A stretch of 64,000 nt of DNA from Silurus meridionalis (lineage: Eukaryota > Chordata > Actinopteri > Siluriformes > Siluridae). Both the position numbers and the translations under genes were made by a program. Location: assembly GCF_014805685.1 (NCBI RefSeq), contig NC_060892.1, forward strand, positions 26,563,560-26,627,559, given 5' to 3'. The notes below the pieces were generated by a model that was not told the origin of the DNA, searched no databases, and was given only the letters and a program-made list of their open reading frames with translations. This document shows positions 1-11,355 of the stretch, one piece after another (positions within the stretch are counted from its first letter, which is position 1; each line of letters begins with the position of its first letter).

Positions 1-2930
1 TAGTGTGTAGTAATGAGGGTAGTTTATAAGGGTATAGGGTGGTATATAAGGGTAGTTTATGGGGGTATAGGGTGGTATATGAGGGTAGTTCATGAGGGTA
101 TAGGGTGGTATATAAGGGTGGTGTATGAGAGTAGTGTGTAGTAATGAGGGTAGTTTATAAGGGTATAGGGTGGTATATAAGGGTAGTTTATGAGGGTATA
201 GGGTGGTATATAAGGGTAGTTTATGAGGGTATAGGGTGGTATATGAGGGTAGTATGAGAGGAGTGTGTAGTAATGAGGGTAGTTTATAAGGGTATAGGGT
301 GGTATATAAGGGTGGTGTATGAGAGTAGTGTGTAGTAATGAGGGTAGTTTATGAGGGTATAGGGTGGTATATAAGGGTAGTGTGTAGTAATGAGGGTAGT
401 TTATGAGGGTATAGGGTGGTATATAAGGGTAGTGTGTAGTAATGAGGGTAGTTCATGAGGGTATAGGGTGGTATATAAGGGTGGTGTATGAGAGTAGTGT
501 GTAATGAGGGTAGTTTATAAGGGTATAGGGTGGTATATAAGGGTAGTTCATGAGGGTATAGGGTGGTATATGAGGGTAGTTTATAAGGGTATATGAGGGT
601 AGTGTGTAGTAATGAGGGTAGTTTATAAGGGTATAGGGTGGTATATAAGGGTAGTTTATGGGGGTATAGGGTGGTATATAAGGGTAGTTTATGAGGTATA
701 GGGTGGTATATGAGGGTGGTATGAGAGGAGTGTGTAGTAATGAGGGTAGTTTATAAGGGTATAGGGTGGTATATAAGGGTAGTTTATAAGGGTATAGGGT
801 GGTATATAAGGGTAGTTATGAGGGTATAGGGTGGTATATGAGGTGGTATGAGAGGAGTGTGTAGTATGAGGGTAGTTTATGAGGGTATAGGGTGGTATAT
901 GAGGGTAGTATGAGAGGAGTGTGTAGTAATGAGGGTAGTTTATAAGGGTATAGGGTGGTATAAGGGTAGTTTATAAGGGTATAGGGTGGTATATAAGGGT
1001 AGTTTATGAGGGTATAGGGTGGTATATGAGGGTGGTATATGAGGGTGGTATGAGAGGTGTGTAGTAATGAGGGTAGTTTATAAGGGTATAGGGTGGTATA
1101 TAAGGGTAGTTTATAAGGGTATAGGGTGGTATATAAGGGTAGTTTATGAGGGTATAGGTGGTATATGAGGGTGGTATGAGAGGTGTGTAGTAATGAGGGT
1201 AGTTTATAAGGGTATAGGGTGGTATATAAGGGTAGTTTATGAGGGTATAGGGTGGTATATGAGGGTGGTATGAGAGGAGTGTGTAGTATGAGGGTAGTTT
1301 ATGAGGGTATAGGGTGGTATATGAGGGTAGTGTGTAGTAATGAGGGTAGTTTATGAGGGTATAGGGTGGTATATAGGGTAGTGTGTAGTAATGAGGGTGG
1401 TTTATGAGGGTATAGGGTGGTATATAAGGGTAGTGTGTAGTAATGAGGGTAGTTCATGAGGGTATAGGGTGGTATATAAGGGTAGTGTGTAATGAGGGTA
1501 GTTTATAAGGGTATAGGGTGGTATATAAGGGTAGTTTATGGGGGTATAGGGTGGTATATGAGGGTAGTTCATGAGGGTATAGGGTGGTATATAAGGGTGG
1601 TATGAGGGTGGTATATGAGGGTAGTGTGTAGTAATGAGGGTAGTTTATAAGGGTATAGGGTGGTATATAAGGGTAGTTTATGAGGGTATAGGGTGGTATA
1701 TAAGGGTAGTTTATGAGGGTATAGGGTGGTATATGAGGGTAGTATGAGAGGAGTGTGTAGTAATGAGGGTAGTTTATAAGGGTATAGGGTGGTATATAAG
1801 GGTAGTTTATGAGGGTATAGGGTGGTATATGAGGTGGTATGAGAGGAGTGTGTAGTATGAGGGTAGTTTATGAGGGTATAGGGTGGTATATGAGGGTAGT
1901 ATGAGAGGAGTGTGTAGTAATGAGGGTAGTTTATAAGGGTATAGGGTGGTATAAGGGTAGTTTATAAGGGTATAGGGTGGTATATAAGGGTAGTTTATGA
2001 GGGTATAGGGTGGTATATGAGGGTGGTATATGAGGGTGGTATGAGAGGTGTGTAGTAATGAGGGTAGTTTATAAGGGTATAGGGTGGTATATAAGGGTAG
2101 TTTATAAGGGTATAGGGTGGTATATAAGGGTAGTTTATGAGGGTATAGGTGGTATATAAGGGTGGTATGAGAGGTGTGTAGTAATGAGGGTAGTTTATAA
2201 GGGTATAGGGTGGTATATAAGGGTAGTTTATGAGGGTATAGGGTGGTATATGAGGGTGGTATGAGAGGAGTGTGTAGTATGAGGGTAGTTTATGAGGGTA
2301 TAGGGTGGTATATGAGGGTAGTGTGTAGTAATGAGGGTAGTTTATGAGGGTATAGGGTGGTATATAAGGGTAGTGTGTAGTAATGAGGGTGGTTTATGAG
2401 GGTATAGGGTGGTATATAAGGGTAGTGTGTAGTAATGAGGGTAGTTCATGAGGGTATAGGGTGGTATATAAGGGTAGTGTGTAATGAGGGTAGTTTATAA
2501 GGGTATAGGGTGGTATATAAGGGTAGTTTATGGGGGTATAGGGTGGTATATGAGGGTAGTTCATGAGGGTATAGGGTGGTATATAAGGGTAGTTTGAGGG
2601 TATAGGGTGGTATGAGAGTAGTGTGTAGTAATGAGGGTAGTTTATAAGGGTATAGGGTGGTATATAAGGGTAGTTTATGAGGGTATAGGGTGGTATATAA
2701 GGGTAGTTTATGAGGGTATAGGGTGGTATATGAGGGTAGTATGAGAGGAGTGTGTAGTAATGAGGGTAGTTTATAAGGGTATAGGGTGGTATATAAGGGT
2801 AGTTTATGAGGGTATAGGGTGGTATATGAGGGTGGTATGAGAGGAGTGTGTAGTATGAGGGTAGTTTATGAGGGTATAGGGTGGTATATGAGGGTAGTGT
2901 GTAGTAATGAGGGTAGTTTATAAGGTGTAG
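1..2930. repeat. Large G-strand-rich minisatellite with higher-order structure
   Basis: The whole stretch is built from short related phrases such as GAGGGTATAGGGTGGTATAT and AAGGGTAGTTTAT, joined in units of roughly 30-35 bases and interrupted by GTGTGTAGTAATGAG phrases. Rare variants recur about 990 bases apart (for example a shortened GGTATAAGGG at 958 and again near 1949), so large blocks were duplicated after the small unit expanded. The array begins before base 1. It lies on the 3' side of the first slc39a3 coding exon, so it is most likely intronic in that gene. No coding potential is seen in any frame. It ends in a short TA-rich run at 2932-2960. Confidence 0.95.
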
Positions 2931-3000
2931 AATATATATATATATATATGTATATATGAGGCTGTATGCGTGTATGTGTGTAAGGGTGTGGATGTCTCAC

Positions 3001-3207
3001 CTTGTCCCTGACAGCAGGTAAAAGGGCGTTGAAGCAGGTGGCAAGAAACACACCTCCTCCAAAAGAGTTAGTAAAGGCCACAGCTCTCCTGTATCTCGCA
3101 GCCTTGTCCAGGTCTGTCTGCATCACCCTGACCGGGATCAGAATGGCTCCCAGCATCAGACCGAACATGCCTATAAGGCACAGGATCTTACCCACAAACA
3201 GCTCCAT
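3001..3207 (-). CDS. slc39a3: Zinc transporter ZIP3, first coding exon only (gene continues left of window)
   Basis: The minus-strand ATG at 3207 opens a 69-codon exon beginning MELFVGKILCLIGMFGLML and ending with ALLPAVRDK before a GTGAGA donor at 3000. The exon encodes the first membrane helix and the start of the second, including FGGGVFLATCFNALLPAVR, the characteristic ZIP1/ZIP3 signature. Family knowledge: SLC39A3 is a plasma-membrane zinc importer of about 315 residues with eight membrane segments, so most of this protein lies outside the window beyond a large repeat-filled intron. ZIP3 is favoured over ZIP1 because the wording matches ZIP3 and because SGTA and THOP1 are its human neighbours. 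Sequence upstream of the ATG to about 3560 probably holds 5' UTR, but I could not fix its exons. Confidence 0.85.
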
Positions 3208-3640
3208 GATGTGGAGGCTAAATCCCCGCTGAAGCAGCCTACCAGGATACCAGCAGCAGCATGGCCTTGCGTTTACCTGCAGGGGTTAGCATCGATGCTA
3301 AAACTGAGAACCTGACCCTCTAACTAGCTAACGTTTGACTTTCAAAAAGGCTAGCTTTAATGCTAATAGCGCTATAAAAGGTGAATATGAATTTACATGT
3401 GATTCACCAACTTATAAATAATGATTTGTTAGTGATTATAATGTTAAATAGTGATCGTTTCCTCGGTTACCTGCTCCTTTCCTCGGCTAACTTCCGTCTG
3501 TATAAATCACCTGTCCGGGTTCTAGTCAGTGGAGCGGCTGAATGTCAAACAGCTCCCTGCTCCCTATGTAGGCGCACTTCCTGTGTGTTAGGGCAAGCCG
3601 TATGCCCTACTTAGGCACACTAGCTGTAGTGTAAAGTGTT
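3208..3640 (-). promoter_or_regulatory. slc39a3: Probable slc39a3 5' UTR and promoter region
   Basis: This stretch precedes the slc39a3 start codon on the minus strand. A possible splice donor, CAG followed by GTAACC, is seen near 3467 on the minus strand and a plausible acceptor lies shortly before the ATG. These suggest one or more non-coding leader exons. No strong CpG island is seen. The boundaries are inferred only. Confidence 0.3.
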
Positions 3641-4498
3641 GTTTAGAGCACAGCCTATGCTGCAGGGCACAAGTCTGATTGGCGGAATGGTGATTATAAA
3701 CCAGTTCTCTTTGATCCGGTAGATCAGTGATTCGGTGTGAGTTCCTCATGCAAACTGTCCAAGATTTCATTCCAAAACAAATAAACCGACTGTCACATGA
3801 CCTTCTGCTGCCTTCCCAACTCTCCAGTGGATAACAGAGGATAACAACAAACATGTCCTACTTGAAATCTGACATTTAATTTCCATATCAACAGTGTACA
3901 TATCGTTTACAAACTCTTCTGCTCACACAAAGACAGCTTGTTACTGCAGAATGGAAATGATCGTGTGTTGACCCAGTCCACGAAGAGATGTGTGTTCAAT
4001 GACAACCCATCAGCAAGTATTAGTTACACAGAAATGAGGAGAATTAAACCAGGGTGATGCTTCTGTACATCTGGACAGGCTTCTCAGCATCTAGGTGGCC
4101 AGATACGACCTTGAAAATGTATTTTTTGGCTACATTGGTTTCTTCGGAGAGAGGCGATGCAGGGAGGAGGACGGCTGGGCACGCATGCTCCGTGTGACGT
4201 CAGACTGGTTTATAGTCCCTGGAGTTGTAATAGAACAGATCTTAAAAAGAATATACAAAAAAACAAAAACAAAAAAAAAAAAAAACAAGCGAGCCGGTCT
4301 TCTCTGTGTTCCTCACCATGATTCTTCACCATACCATGGAAAAGAAGAAAGATGACCACAGTGAGTGTTAAAATGCATTTAAAAAAGTGATAGATAAACA
4401 TAACGCCTTGTTTTGGTAGCTTCTTTAACACACAGAACTCATCAGATCTAGAACTCTGCTGCTTTAGGTAAACAGAATCGAGTCGTACTGCTTCGATG
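3641..4498 (-). other. sgta: sgta 3' UTR and downstream gap
   Basis: Non-coding sequence follows the sgta stop codon on the minus strand. It includes an A-rich tract at 4257-4286 (T-rich on the gene strand) and a candidate ATTAAA polyadenylation signal on the minus strand near 3875. Short open frames here have no recognisable content. The exact transcript end is not determined. Confidence 0.45.
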
Positions 4499-7345
4499 TC
4501 ATTGTTCTTCGTTACTGGCACTCGGGGGTCGGCTCCGGATCTGACTCCGTAACTGCTCGATCAGTTCAGGGTTCTGCTGCTGCATTTGCTGTGCAAACTG
4601 CTGACCACTGTACAGATCAAACACATGCTTCATTAATATAAAACCTTTAAGCGTACGTGAACAGTGTAGCATGTTAGGTCAGAAGAGAAGAGCTGTGTGA
4701 AACCTTACGCTTGAATAAGTCCTGATATGTCATTTGGAGGCCCTGTGGGTGGCGCTGCGGTGTTTCCCATTGGCCCATAAGATCCAGACATCATCCCTGA
4801 CACACTGAAGAGATTAAACATTGCACAAATAAGCATATAACAACGTTGTACTGTATTCCAGCACCACTTTACTGAAATCTCTCCTGATCATGTGACTCAG
4901 TCTGAAAAGATAAAAACACTCACAGCTGTTGTACTTGTGGGTTATTCATCAGATTAGAAGCCTGAAAACAAAGAAATGAGTCAGTAACTTTATTAGCCTG
5001 CTTCAAACAGCTGATTTATTTACACTACATGGTCAAAAGTATGTGGACACCTGACCCTCACACCTGTATCTGGTTCATCCACAAAAAGCTCCCTCCAAGT
5101 CTAAAGCACAAGATTGTGTAGATTTTGTATGATGTCATGATAGGATGACAATGCCGCTGTGCACAAAGCAAGCACAATGAAGACAAACCTCCTGCACAGA
5201 AGCCTGACCTTCAATCCCCACAAAGACAATTCAAATCTCAGACTTTCAAAATGCACAATGCAGGAACTAAATCTGCACTGGGAGATTTTATGAGCAGGTG
5301 TCCACATATATATGACCATACAGTGTAGTTCTCTTTACAGATAAACACCCACCATGCTCATGAACCCGGGATTACTGAGCAGACCCGCCAGGTCAACGCC
5401 TCCCGTTCCACCTGTCTGCAGAAGAGAAAAAAAACATGGTGAATCCCGCAGTTCCTTTTCTGATCCCCAGGAGGAGACTGTAACTTGGTTCTGTGCATCA
5501 GTGAACTTACTGGACTTGGAGTTTCTTTCATTTTCTGCTCAGCAATTTTTAAATTTGATTTGTACGTATCGTTCTCGGGGTCCAGTTCCAGAGCTTTCTT
5601 GTAGTAGCCTACAGCCTCGGTGTGCTTGTTCAGACTCGACAGGGCCAGTCTGATTACGAGAAGAAAACGTAACAGGTCATATTGCATGAACATCAGTTCT
5701 ATTAACTGCATTAAATAAATCATATAAAAACAGAGTAAACAACTGGGGAAGGTTGAAGATTACATTTGTTTTGATTTCTGTAAAGGAAAATAATGACTTC
5801 AGTGCGCTGGAATACAGTCTCCTAACTCTGATGCTTACACGCTGAGCGCCGCCTGTAATGGAGTTTTGTGGGTGTTTGTAAATGTGTTATACCAGGAACT
5901 GGTTTATCAACATGAGCATGTGAGGAGAAGGAAAATCAGTACTACTGAAACATCTATTAATCCAGCATGAATTATTCCTTATGTTCGGATCACAAAAATA
6001 CTCCCAACTGAACGACTTTTGCATTTGGGATTCAATTCATTCCCATACGGTTATAATAGAGTAATGTTTGTTACAGAACCGTTACTAAGCGTATACATCT
6101 TCTGCTCATAACCAACACTGACAAATATACAGAGACACTGAGACTCAGGGGACAGCATGCCAACATCCAAACATCTCAAATACTCCCACACATCAATCTG
6201 AGAAGGAAGATCCAGTCTCTAATCCTCTAAACACTAGTGTTATTATCAGAGGAAAGTCAGCCAGGCTCGATCCACATCAATCACAGCTTCAGTGTAGGTG
6301 GAACACACAGGGAACAGAGAACAGGAGGGGAACCAGTGTGGCTATAAATCATTAGAAGTGTGTGATAAAGGTAAGTGTTGTAATAACACACAGCATGAAT
6401 TACACAGTACACGGAGCTGAAAAGAGGAACGATTCGTGTTTCCCTGTATGACAACAAGCAAATTAAAAAATAACTCATGTGACCAAGCACTTATATAATA
6501 TACATTCTAATTTATACTCTATATCTCACCCCATCCGTCCATACGCTTTACTGTAGTTGGGATCGATTCCGATGGCACACTCACAGTCCTGAACCGCTCC
6601 AGCGTAGTTCCCCAGTTTACTGTAGGCAGCGGCTCTACAGAGAGCACAGAACCAGCACAGGGCTTTACATACACAACACAACAACACAACCACCTTCACA
6701 CTGTTCCCGGGATGAAGAATATTGACGTGTTACCTGTTACAAAAGTAAACTGCGTTGTGAGGATTAATCTGAATGGCTTTTGAGTAGAATTCCACTGCGG
6801 CACTAAAGTTCTCCACCTTCATTTGTTCATTACCTGGATTAAATACGTTATTAATAATCAGAACATCACTACCACTGGATCACACACATCACTCTTTATA
6901 TTTTGATATTATGTAATGCGTTAATGCCGTATTTAGTTCAGTACCGCAGTTTAAAAAGAAAACTGGTGCATGTACATACCGTCACTTTTCAGCTGCTCTG
7001 CCTCCGCCAGCTGATCCTCTGTAGGAGAACTATTATCTGAGGTGACTTTAACCTGAGGCGTATCTGTTACCTGCAACATCACACACATTCACACACACCT
7101 CATCCAATCAATTAACTTTACTCTAAATCTGATTTGTAACACAACGCTGCAAAAAGAACACTAGACGTTATCCAGCCAGATGTTTGTGGACACCTGATTA
7201 TCTCACACATGTGCTTGTTCAGGACACATTACTCAGATTCAGATTTTGGAGCTGTGTGGAACCCCCCCTTTAACCCCAAAAGCATTAGTGTAGCATTAGC
7301 ATGTGTGTGTGTGATGGTCAGGAGTCCACAGATGTTCAGACACAG

Positions 7346-7385
<40 letters not shown>

Positions 7386-7669
7386 ACCTTAACAGTTGCT
7401 GCTGCGAATAATTCCGGCAAAGTCTCAGAAACTGCTAAAGTCTGGTCCTCAGATGAGACACTGAACGCAGTCTCCAGACACTGGATGGCAACTAGAGAGC
7501 AGATCCAAGAGCCATTACACATCAGTGTTATAACCATAATGTGCGATCTGAACATGGCTCAGTGTGTACCTTCTAAACTTTCTTGAGCATCTGATGACAA
7601 GCCCCCAGATGTCAGCTGGTCGTGGAGGAAGTGTATAATGGAGAACGCAAGACGCTTCGTATCAGTCAT
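4499..7669 (-). CDS. sgta: Small glutamine-rich TPR co-chaperone alpha
   Basis: Ten coding exons on the minus strand: 7570-7669, 7388-7491, 6980-7070, 6734-6833, 6530-6634, 5511-5649, 5353-5415, 4924-4961, 4709-4804 and 4499-4607. They sum to 945 nt, a 314-residue protein, against 313 in human SGTA. The N-terminus ([19 protein letters not shown]) is the SGTA dimerisation domain that binds Get4/Ubl4A. Exons 3-6 encode three TPR motifs ([20 protein letters not shown], then the third ending YKKALELDP) that hold Hsp70/Hsp90 tails. The C-terminus is the NNP and glutamine-rich region ([20 protein letters not shown]) that binds hydrophobic clients. Family role: cytosolic handling of tail-anchored and mislocalised membrane proteins with BAG6. 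The ATG at 7669 lies in the second exon; a non-coding first exon is placed near 9205-9260. Introns carry a MITE (5021-5327) and a GT repeat. Confidence 0.96.
5021..5327. mobile_element. MITE, Tc1/mariner-type, 307 bp, with inverted termini
   Basis: The left end TACACTACATGGTCAAAAGT and the reverse complement of the right end (TACACTGTATGGTCATATAT) match, and both continue into GTGGACACCTG. This family of terminal inverted repeats is common in fish genomes. The element sits in the sgta intron between 4961 and 5353 and encodes nothing. Assignment to a Tc1/mariner-derived non-autonomous family is from terminal sequence and TA ends. Confidence 0.8.
7165..7300. mobile_element. Degraded MITE fragment, same family
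   Basis: The phrase GTTTGTGGACACCTG with following leader-like sequence resembles the inner terminal part of the MITEs at 5021 and 14355. No matching right terminus is seen. It is in the sgta intron between 7070 and 7388. Confidence 0.4.
7348..7382. repeat. GT dinucleotide microsatellite
   Basis: Uninterrupted GT run immediately next to the 5' splice donor of the second sgta coding exon (exon edge at 7388). On the gene strand it is an AC run that starts within about ten bases of the donor. Confidence 0.95.
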
Positions 7670-8264
7670 TGTCGGTTGGAGGTAAGGACCTCTCCAGGTA
7701 CTGATGAGGAAAACTGAAAGACAGGTGAAGAGACTGCACTCAGAAAATAAAGTATAACAATAAAGTTGTGATTATAAACTGCTGATTCAGGGAATAGTGT
7801 AGCAGATCTGAATCATGACCAGCAGTGACCTCACTGTTCCTGGACATCTGATCAGTCTGGTCTTGCTCAACAGGTTCAGCACCTGGATCAGGGATCATCT
7901 CTCCCTGCAGCTTTACACAACACCAACCACCCAAACGGCAATCTTACTGATTAGACACGGGGTTTTAATGCAGATTTAATAATAATAACAATAATTATAA
8001 TAAACCATTTCTCCTCCACACTGATACACACTTCACCTCTGACCTGCATGATCTCATCCTTTACAACTGGAAACAACCACAGCCAGATAACTACTACATA
8101 ACACAGCAAATCCTGATGAATACACGTTTAGCGTGTGTGTGTGTGTGTGTGTCTGTGCTTATGCTTAACAATCATAATCATCTCTCTTCCTGTCACCCTC
8201 CTCTCTCTCTCTCTCTCTCTCTGTCGAATAAACACACCCTGAGGTTGCTGTGATCAGCGTTCCA

Positions 8265-8765
8265 GTCCTTTTCTTCTCTTCAGATCTGCCTGCTTCATCA
8301 CAGCGTCCTACCTCTGGATGGAATGCTTCTTATTTGAAGGCCACTCTGTGTAAGGATGGTTCCACATCTACAGTCTGAAGATCCATGAAGCCACTGAACA
8401 ACTCAAGAACTTTGAGGATGGATTTGGACTGTATTTAATATCACCAGTGCTCAGAACCACGTGTTGCATGAACAGTTCTGGATTTAAGCAGCTGTTACTA
8501 CACACCTCAATAATGGAGCTGAAATAAATAAACATACAGTGATGAGGTTCTGTTTTGTGTCTGGTTCCTCTCAAGGTTCCTTCCTCAGGGAGCGTTTCCT
8601 TCACAGTCATCACTCGCTCACTCATTAGGAACAAACTTATGGGCACAAAACTTAGACATTCCTTTATACAAGCTTATAACCGCTCCATCTGTGTAGCTGC
8701 TTAGAGACAATGTTCTCTGTAAAACGCGCTCTACAAGTAAAAATCTACTGAACTGAATGAAGCAG
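8265..8765 (+). mobile_element. L2-type LINE 3'-end fragment
   Basis: The right end (GCTGCTTAGAGACAATGTTC followed by AAACGCGCTCTACAAGTAAA) is the plus-strand counterpart of the 3' end of the L2 element at 35928. CTCAAGGTTCCTTCCTCAGG at about 8570 also matches its 3' UTR. Only the 3' tail is present. It lies between the non-coding and first coding exons of sgta. Confidence 0.7.
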
Positions 8766-8856
8766 CAGCTGAGCGCCAGTGAACAGAACATTCTAGTAAA
8801 CTCGGTTAGTCAGAGTGCAGTGTGACCCAATACACTGCCGGGACTCTGCACCAGAT

Positions 8857-8860
8857 CTCA

Positions 8861-8917
<57 letters not shown>

Positions 8918-8918
8918 G
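8857..8918. repeat. Compound CT/CA/GA microsatellite
   Basis: Consecutive CT, CA and GA dinucleotide runs in sgta intron 1. Confidence 0.9.
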
Positions 8919-9179
8919 TAGAAAAATCTACTATTATCTCAGATAAACCGGATCAGATAAACCCTGTTAGCGGGGTGAGATTAGCAAACTCCGCCACAGC
9001 AGCAGCTTCTCCACCGAGGGTTAGCATTCATGACTAGCCGGCTAGCTGCCTTCACACCGCGGCGGCAGCAAGAAATTAAACACTTTATAAAACTCAGAGG
9101 TGGGAAAGGGGATAAAAAGCTCCGTATTGCGGAATATTTACGGATTAATCCCCCCCCCGGGCGGAGCCACACGGCGCCC

Positions 9180-9330
9180 TGGAGGCCCTGACACGGTACT
9201 CACTCTGTGACGCTGCACCTGATCCTCTCCGCTGATCTGCTCCGGACTCTACTGCGCGAGCTAGCCCAGCCGCACGTAGCCCCGCCCCCTCCGCAGGGAT
9301 ACGTCATCACGCTCGGCGAAACCACAGCGC
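9180..9330 (-). promoter_or_regulatory. sgta: sgta promoter and non-coding first exon
   Basis: The minus strand reads CACAGA then a GTGAGT donor at 9204, so a non-coding first exon occupies roughly 9205-9260. Just upstream are a GC box (CCCCGCCCCCTCC, around 9280-9292) and an ATF/CREB-like TACGTCAT at 9300-9307. The local sequence is CpG-rich, unlike the surroundings. The transcription start is inferred, not observed. Confidence 0.6.
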
Positions 9331-9445
9331 GGCAGGATATCGACACCTGCTGGTCCGGAGTGAGAAGTTCATAAATACTTGAAGGCTAGCAAGGGAGGCT
9401 TTATTATAATTCAACCCAATTTACAGTGCAGTACACAGTGAAACA

Positions 9446-9447
<2 letters not shown>

Positions 9448-9503
<56 letters not shown>
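9448..9503. repeat. GT dinucleotide microsatellite
   Basis: Long pure GT run in the sgta-thop1 intergenic space. Confidence 0.95.
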
Positions 9504-9505
<2 letters not shown>

Positions 9506-9621
9506 CAGTCCAGTCCCTTCATGTTGAGAACTCTGATGGCTAACATCATAAATACTGTACATCAAATTCTCTCTCTTTAAATAAAAGAGATTAAAAGTGT
9601 GTAGAATCCTGACCATCAACA

Positions 9622-10031
9622 TCATGGGCTTCTTCGACAGACTCCACTCCTCTGGGAGGGTTTTCTATTAGACTTTAGATCATGTATAAGATCAGACACT
9701 GATCACTCTGTGATCCAGTTCACCTCAAGTGGGTTCATCCACTGACCACTAATATATTGAATATAAACATATTTCTAATAGTTTTCTATATTTTTAATTG
9801 TATTAATTCTAATATTTTTTGGTGGTCTTTTGAATTCAAACCTCAGGACAAAGAATGGTTATAAACCTTTATAGCTCGTTATAAGTTCAAGTGGACGCAA
9901 CATTTTATTATACCGCATTTGAAAACGTTCGAAAAAATTGTGTTCCTTGTGTGCCAGCTTTGTGGAAACAGTATGAAGAAGAACCACATATGTCAGGAAA
10001 GCTCAGGTGTCCCAATACTTTTGGCAATGTA
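9622..10031. mobile_element. Rearranged MITE remnant between sgta and thop1
   Basis: Two parts of the longer MITE family are present. 9630-9750 resembles its internal part (ACTCCACTCCTCTGGGAGGG), and 9888-10031 contains TTTATTATACCGCATTTG and ends TCCCAATACTTTTGGCAATG, almost the same as the right end of the copy at 14355-14781. AT-rich unrelated sequence separates them. Confidence 0.6.
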
Positions 10032-10409
10032 TGTATGACAGTACCAAAGCGGATCAACAGGGGGCGCCAGAGGTCACGTATTCTCACTGAGTCTAACTGA
10101 CGGAATATAGACACGTTTAATCTTAAATAAAAATTGTAAATGCAAAACGCCGTGATATATTAAAGAATCAAAAATAAATCAATAAAGCTATATCTATAAT
10201 TAAATAATATATGTAAATCAATACAATAAAAAAAACCATAACATACACACAGAAGTATTTACAACAAATACATGCAGAAATCACAAACACATGAATCCAT
10301 CTATAGATGAGTATAATTTCTCATGTATTTATTTATTGGTTTGTTTTCCCATTTTGCATTCCGCCATGTTCATTAGGTAGGTGTGACTATGGTTCTGAGG
10401 GCGTGCCAA
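10032..10409. other. AT-rich intergenic sequence
   Basis: Between the MITE remnant and the thop1 promoter. No exon, repeat family or motif was recognised. Confidence 0.5.
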
Positions 10410-10574
10410 ATCTCAGACTGACCAATAGGAATGCGCTCACCCTCTATCACTTTGTGATTGATATCTGTACAGGCTAATCAGAGAGCATGAACAGGCAGTG
10501 GGCGGGGTTTCGCCTCTGTATTGAGCCCACGCGGAGGTACCCGGTGGTGGTGAAGCCTGTACCCGGTGAGAGAA
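10410..10574 (+). promoter_or_regulatory. thop1: thop1 promoter and 5' UTR
   Basis: A CCAAT box (GACCAATAGG, core at 10422-10426) and a GC box (GGGCGGGGTT, 10500-10509) lie upstream of the thop1 ATG at 10575 in a CpG-rich stretch that continues to about 10700. Start site inferred. Confidence 0.55.
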
Positions 10575-11312
10575 ATGGCTCCAACAGGTCAGAACTCCGG
10601 CCGTGGGCGCTCGCGCGCGCGTGTGTGTGTGTGTCTGAGTGTGGCGTGTAAAACACCCGGTGTGGGTCAGTGATGTGGGAATCGCCGCGATCGCAGCTGA
10701 TTAAGTAGGCCGGTGTGTGTGTCAGCGCTCCGGTTATCTCTCACCTGCTACCCGGTTAGCCAGATGCTAGTTAGCTTAGCACAGGATCTGTACCACACTG
10801 GTGCCGGTAGAGACTCCGGTACCGGGGTTTATTCATCGAGTTTAATTATATTTATTATATTTACTCACTTCACAACGTCGAGATCGAATATAATGTATTC
10901 TTTTTCAGTAAACATGATTTATAGCCGCGCAGCTTCGTTCCTTCTGAGGGACACAAGAGCGCCATGACACACCGTTTACTGCGGCTTTACCGGGGGCAGA
11001 GGGTCTACAGGGGACAGGGGGTCTACCGGGGGCAGAGGGTCTACAGGGGACAGGGGTCTACTGGGGCAGAGGGTCTACAGGGGACAGGGGTCTACTGGGG
11101 CAGGGGTCTACAGGGGACAGGGGTCTACTGGGGCAGAGGGTCTACAGGGGACAGGGGGTCTACTGGGGCAGGGGGTCTACAGTCCCAGTTACCAATTTTA
11201 TTGGGTTTGTATGTAAAATACTCTCATCATCATGAAATCAGACTCGACAGTCTTACTGAAGGTGAGCGTCTGGACTACAGGTATGGTGAAGTACATTGTA
11301 AAGCCTGTCGTG

Positions 11313-11355
<43 letters not shown>

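Noticed and set aside
4797..4804. sgta exon starting after the inner AG at GTGTCAG
   Set aside because: It would read LDDV out of frame; the acceptor eight bases upstream restores QLVSGMMSG, as in the SGTA family.
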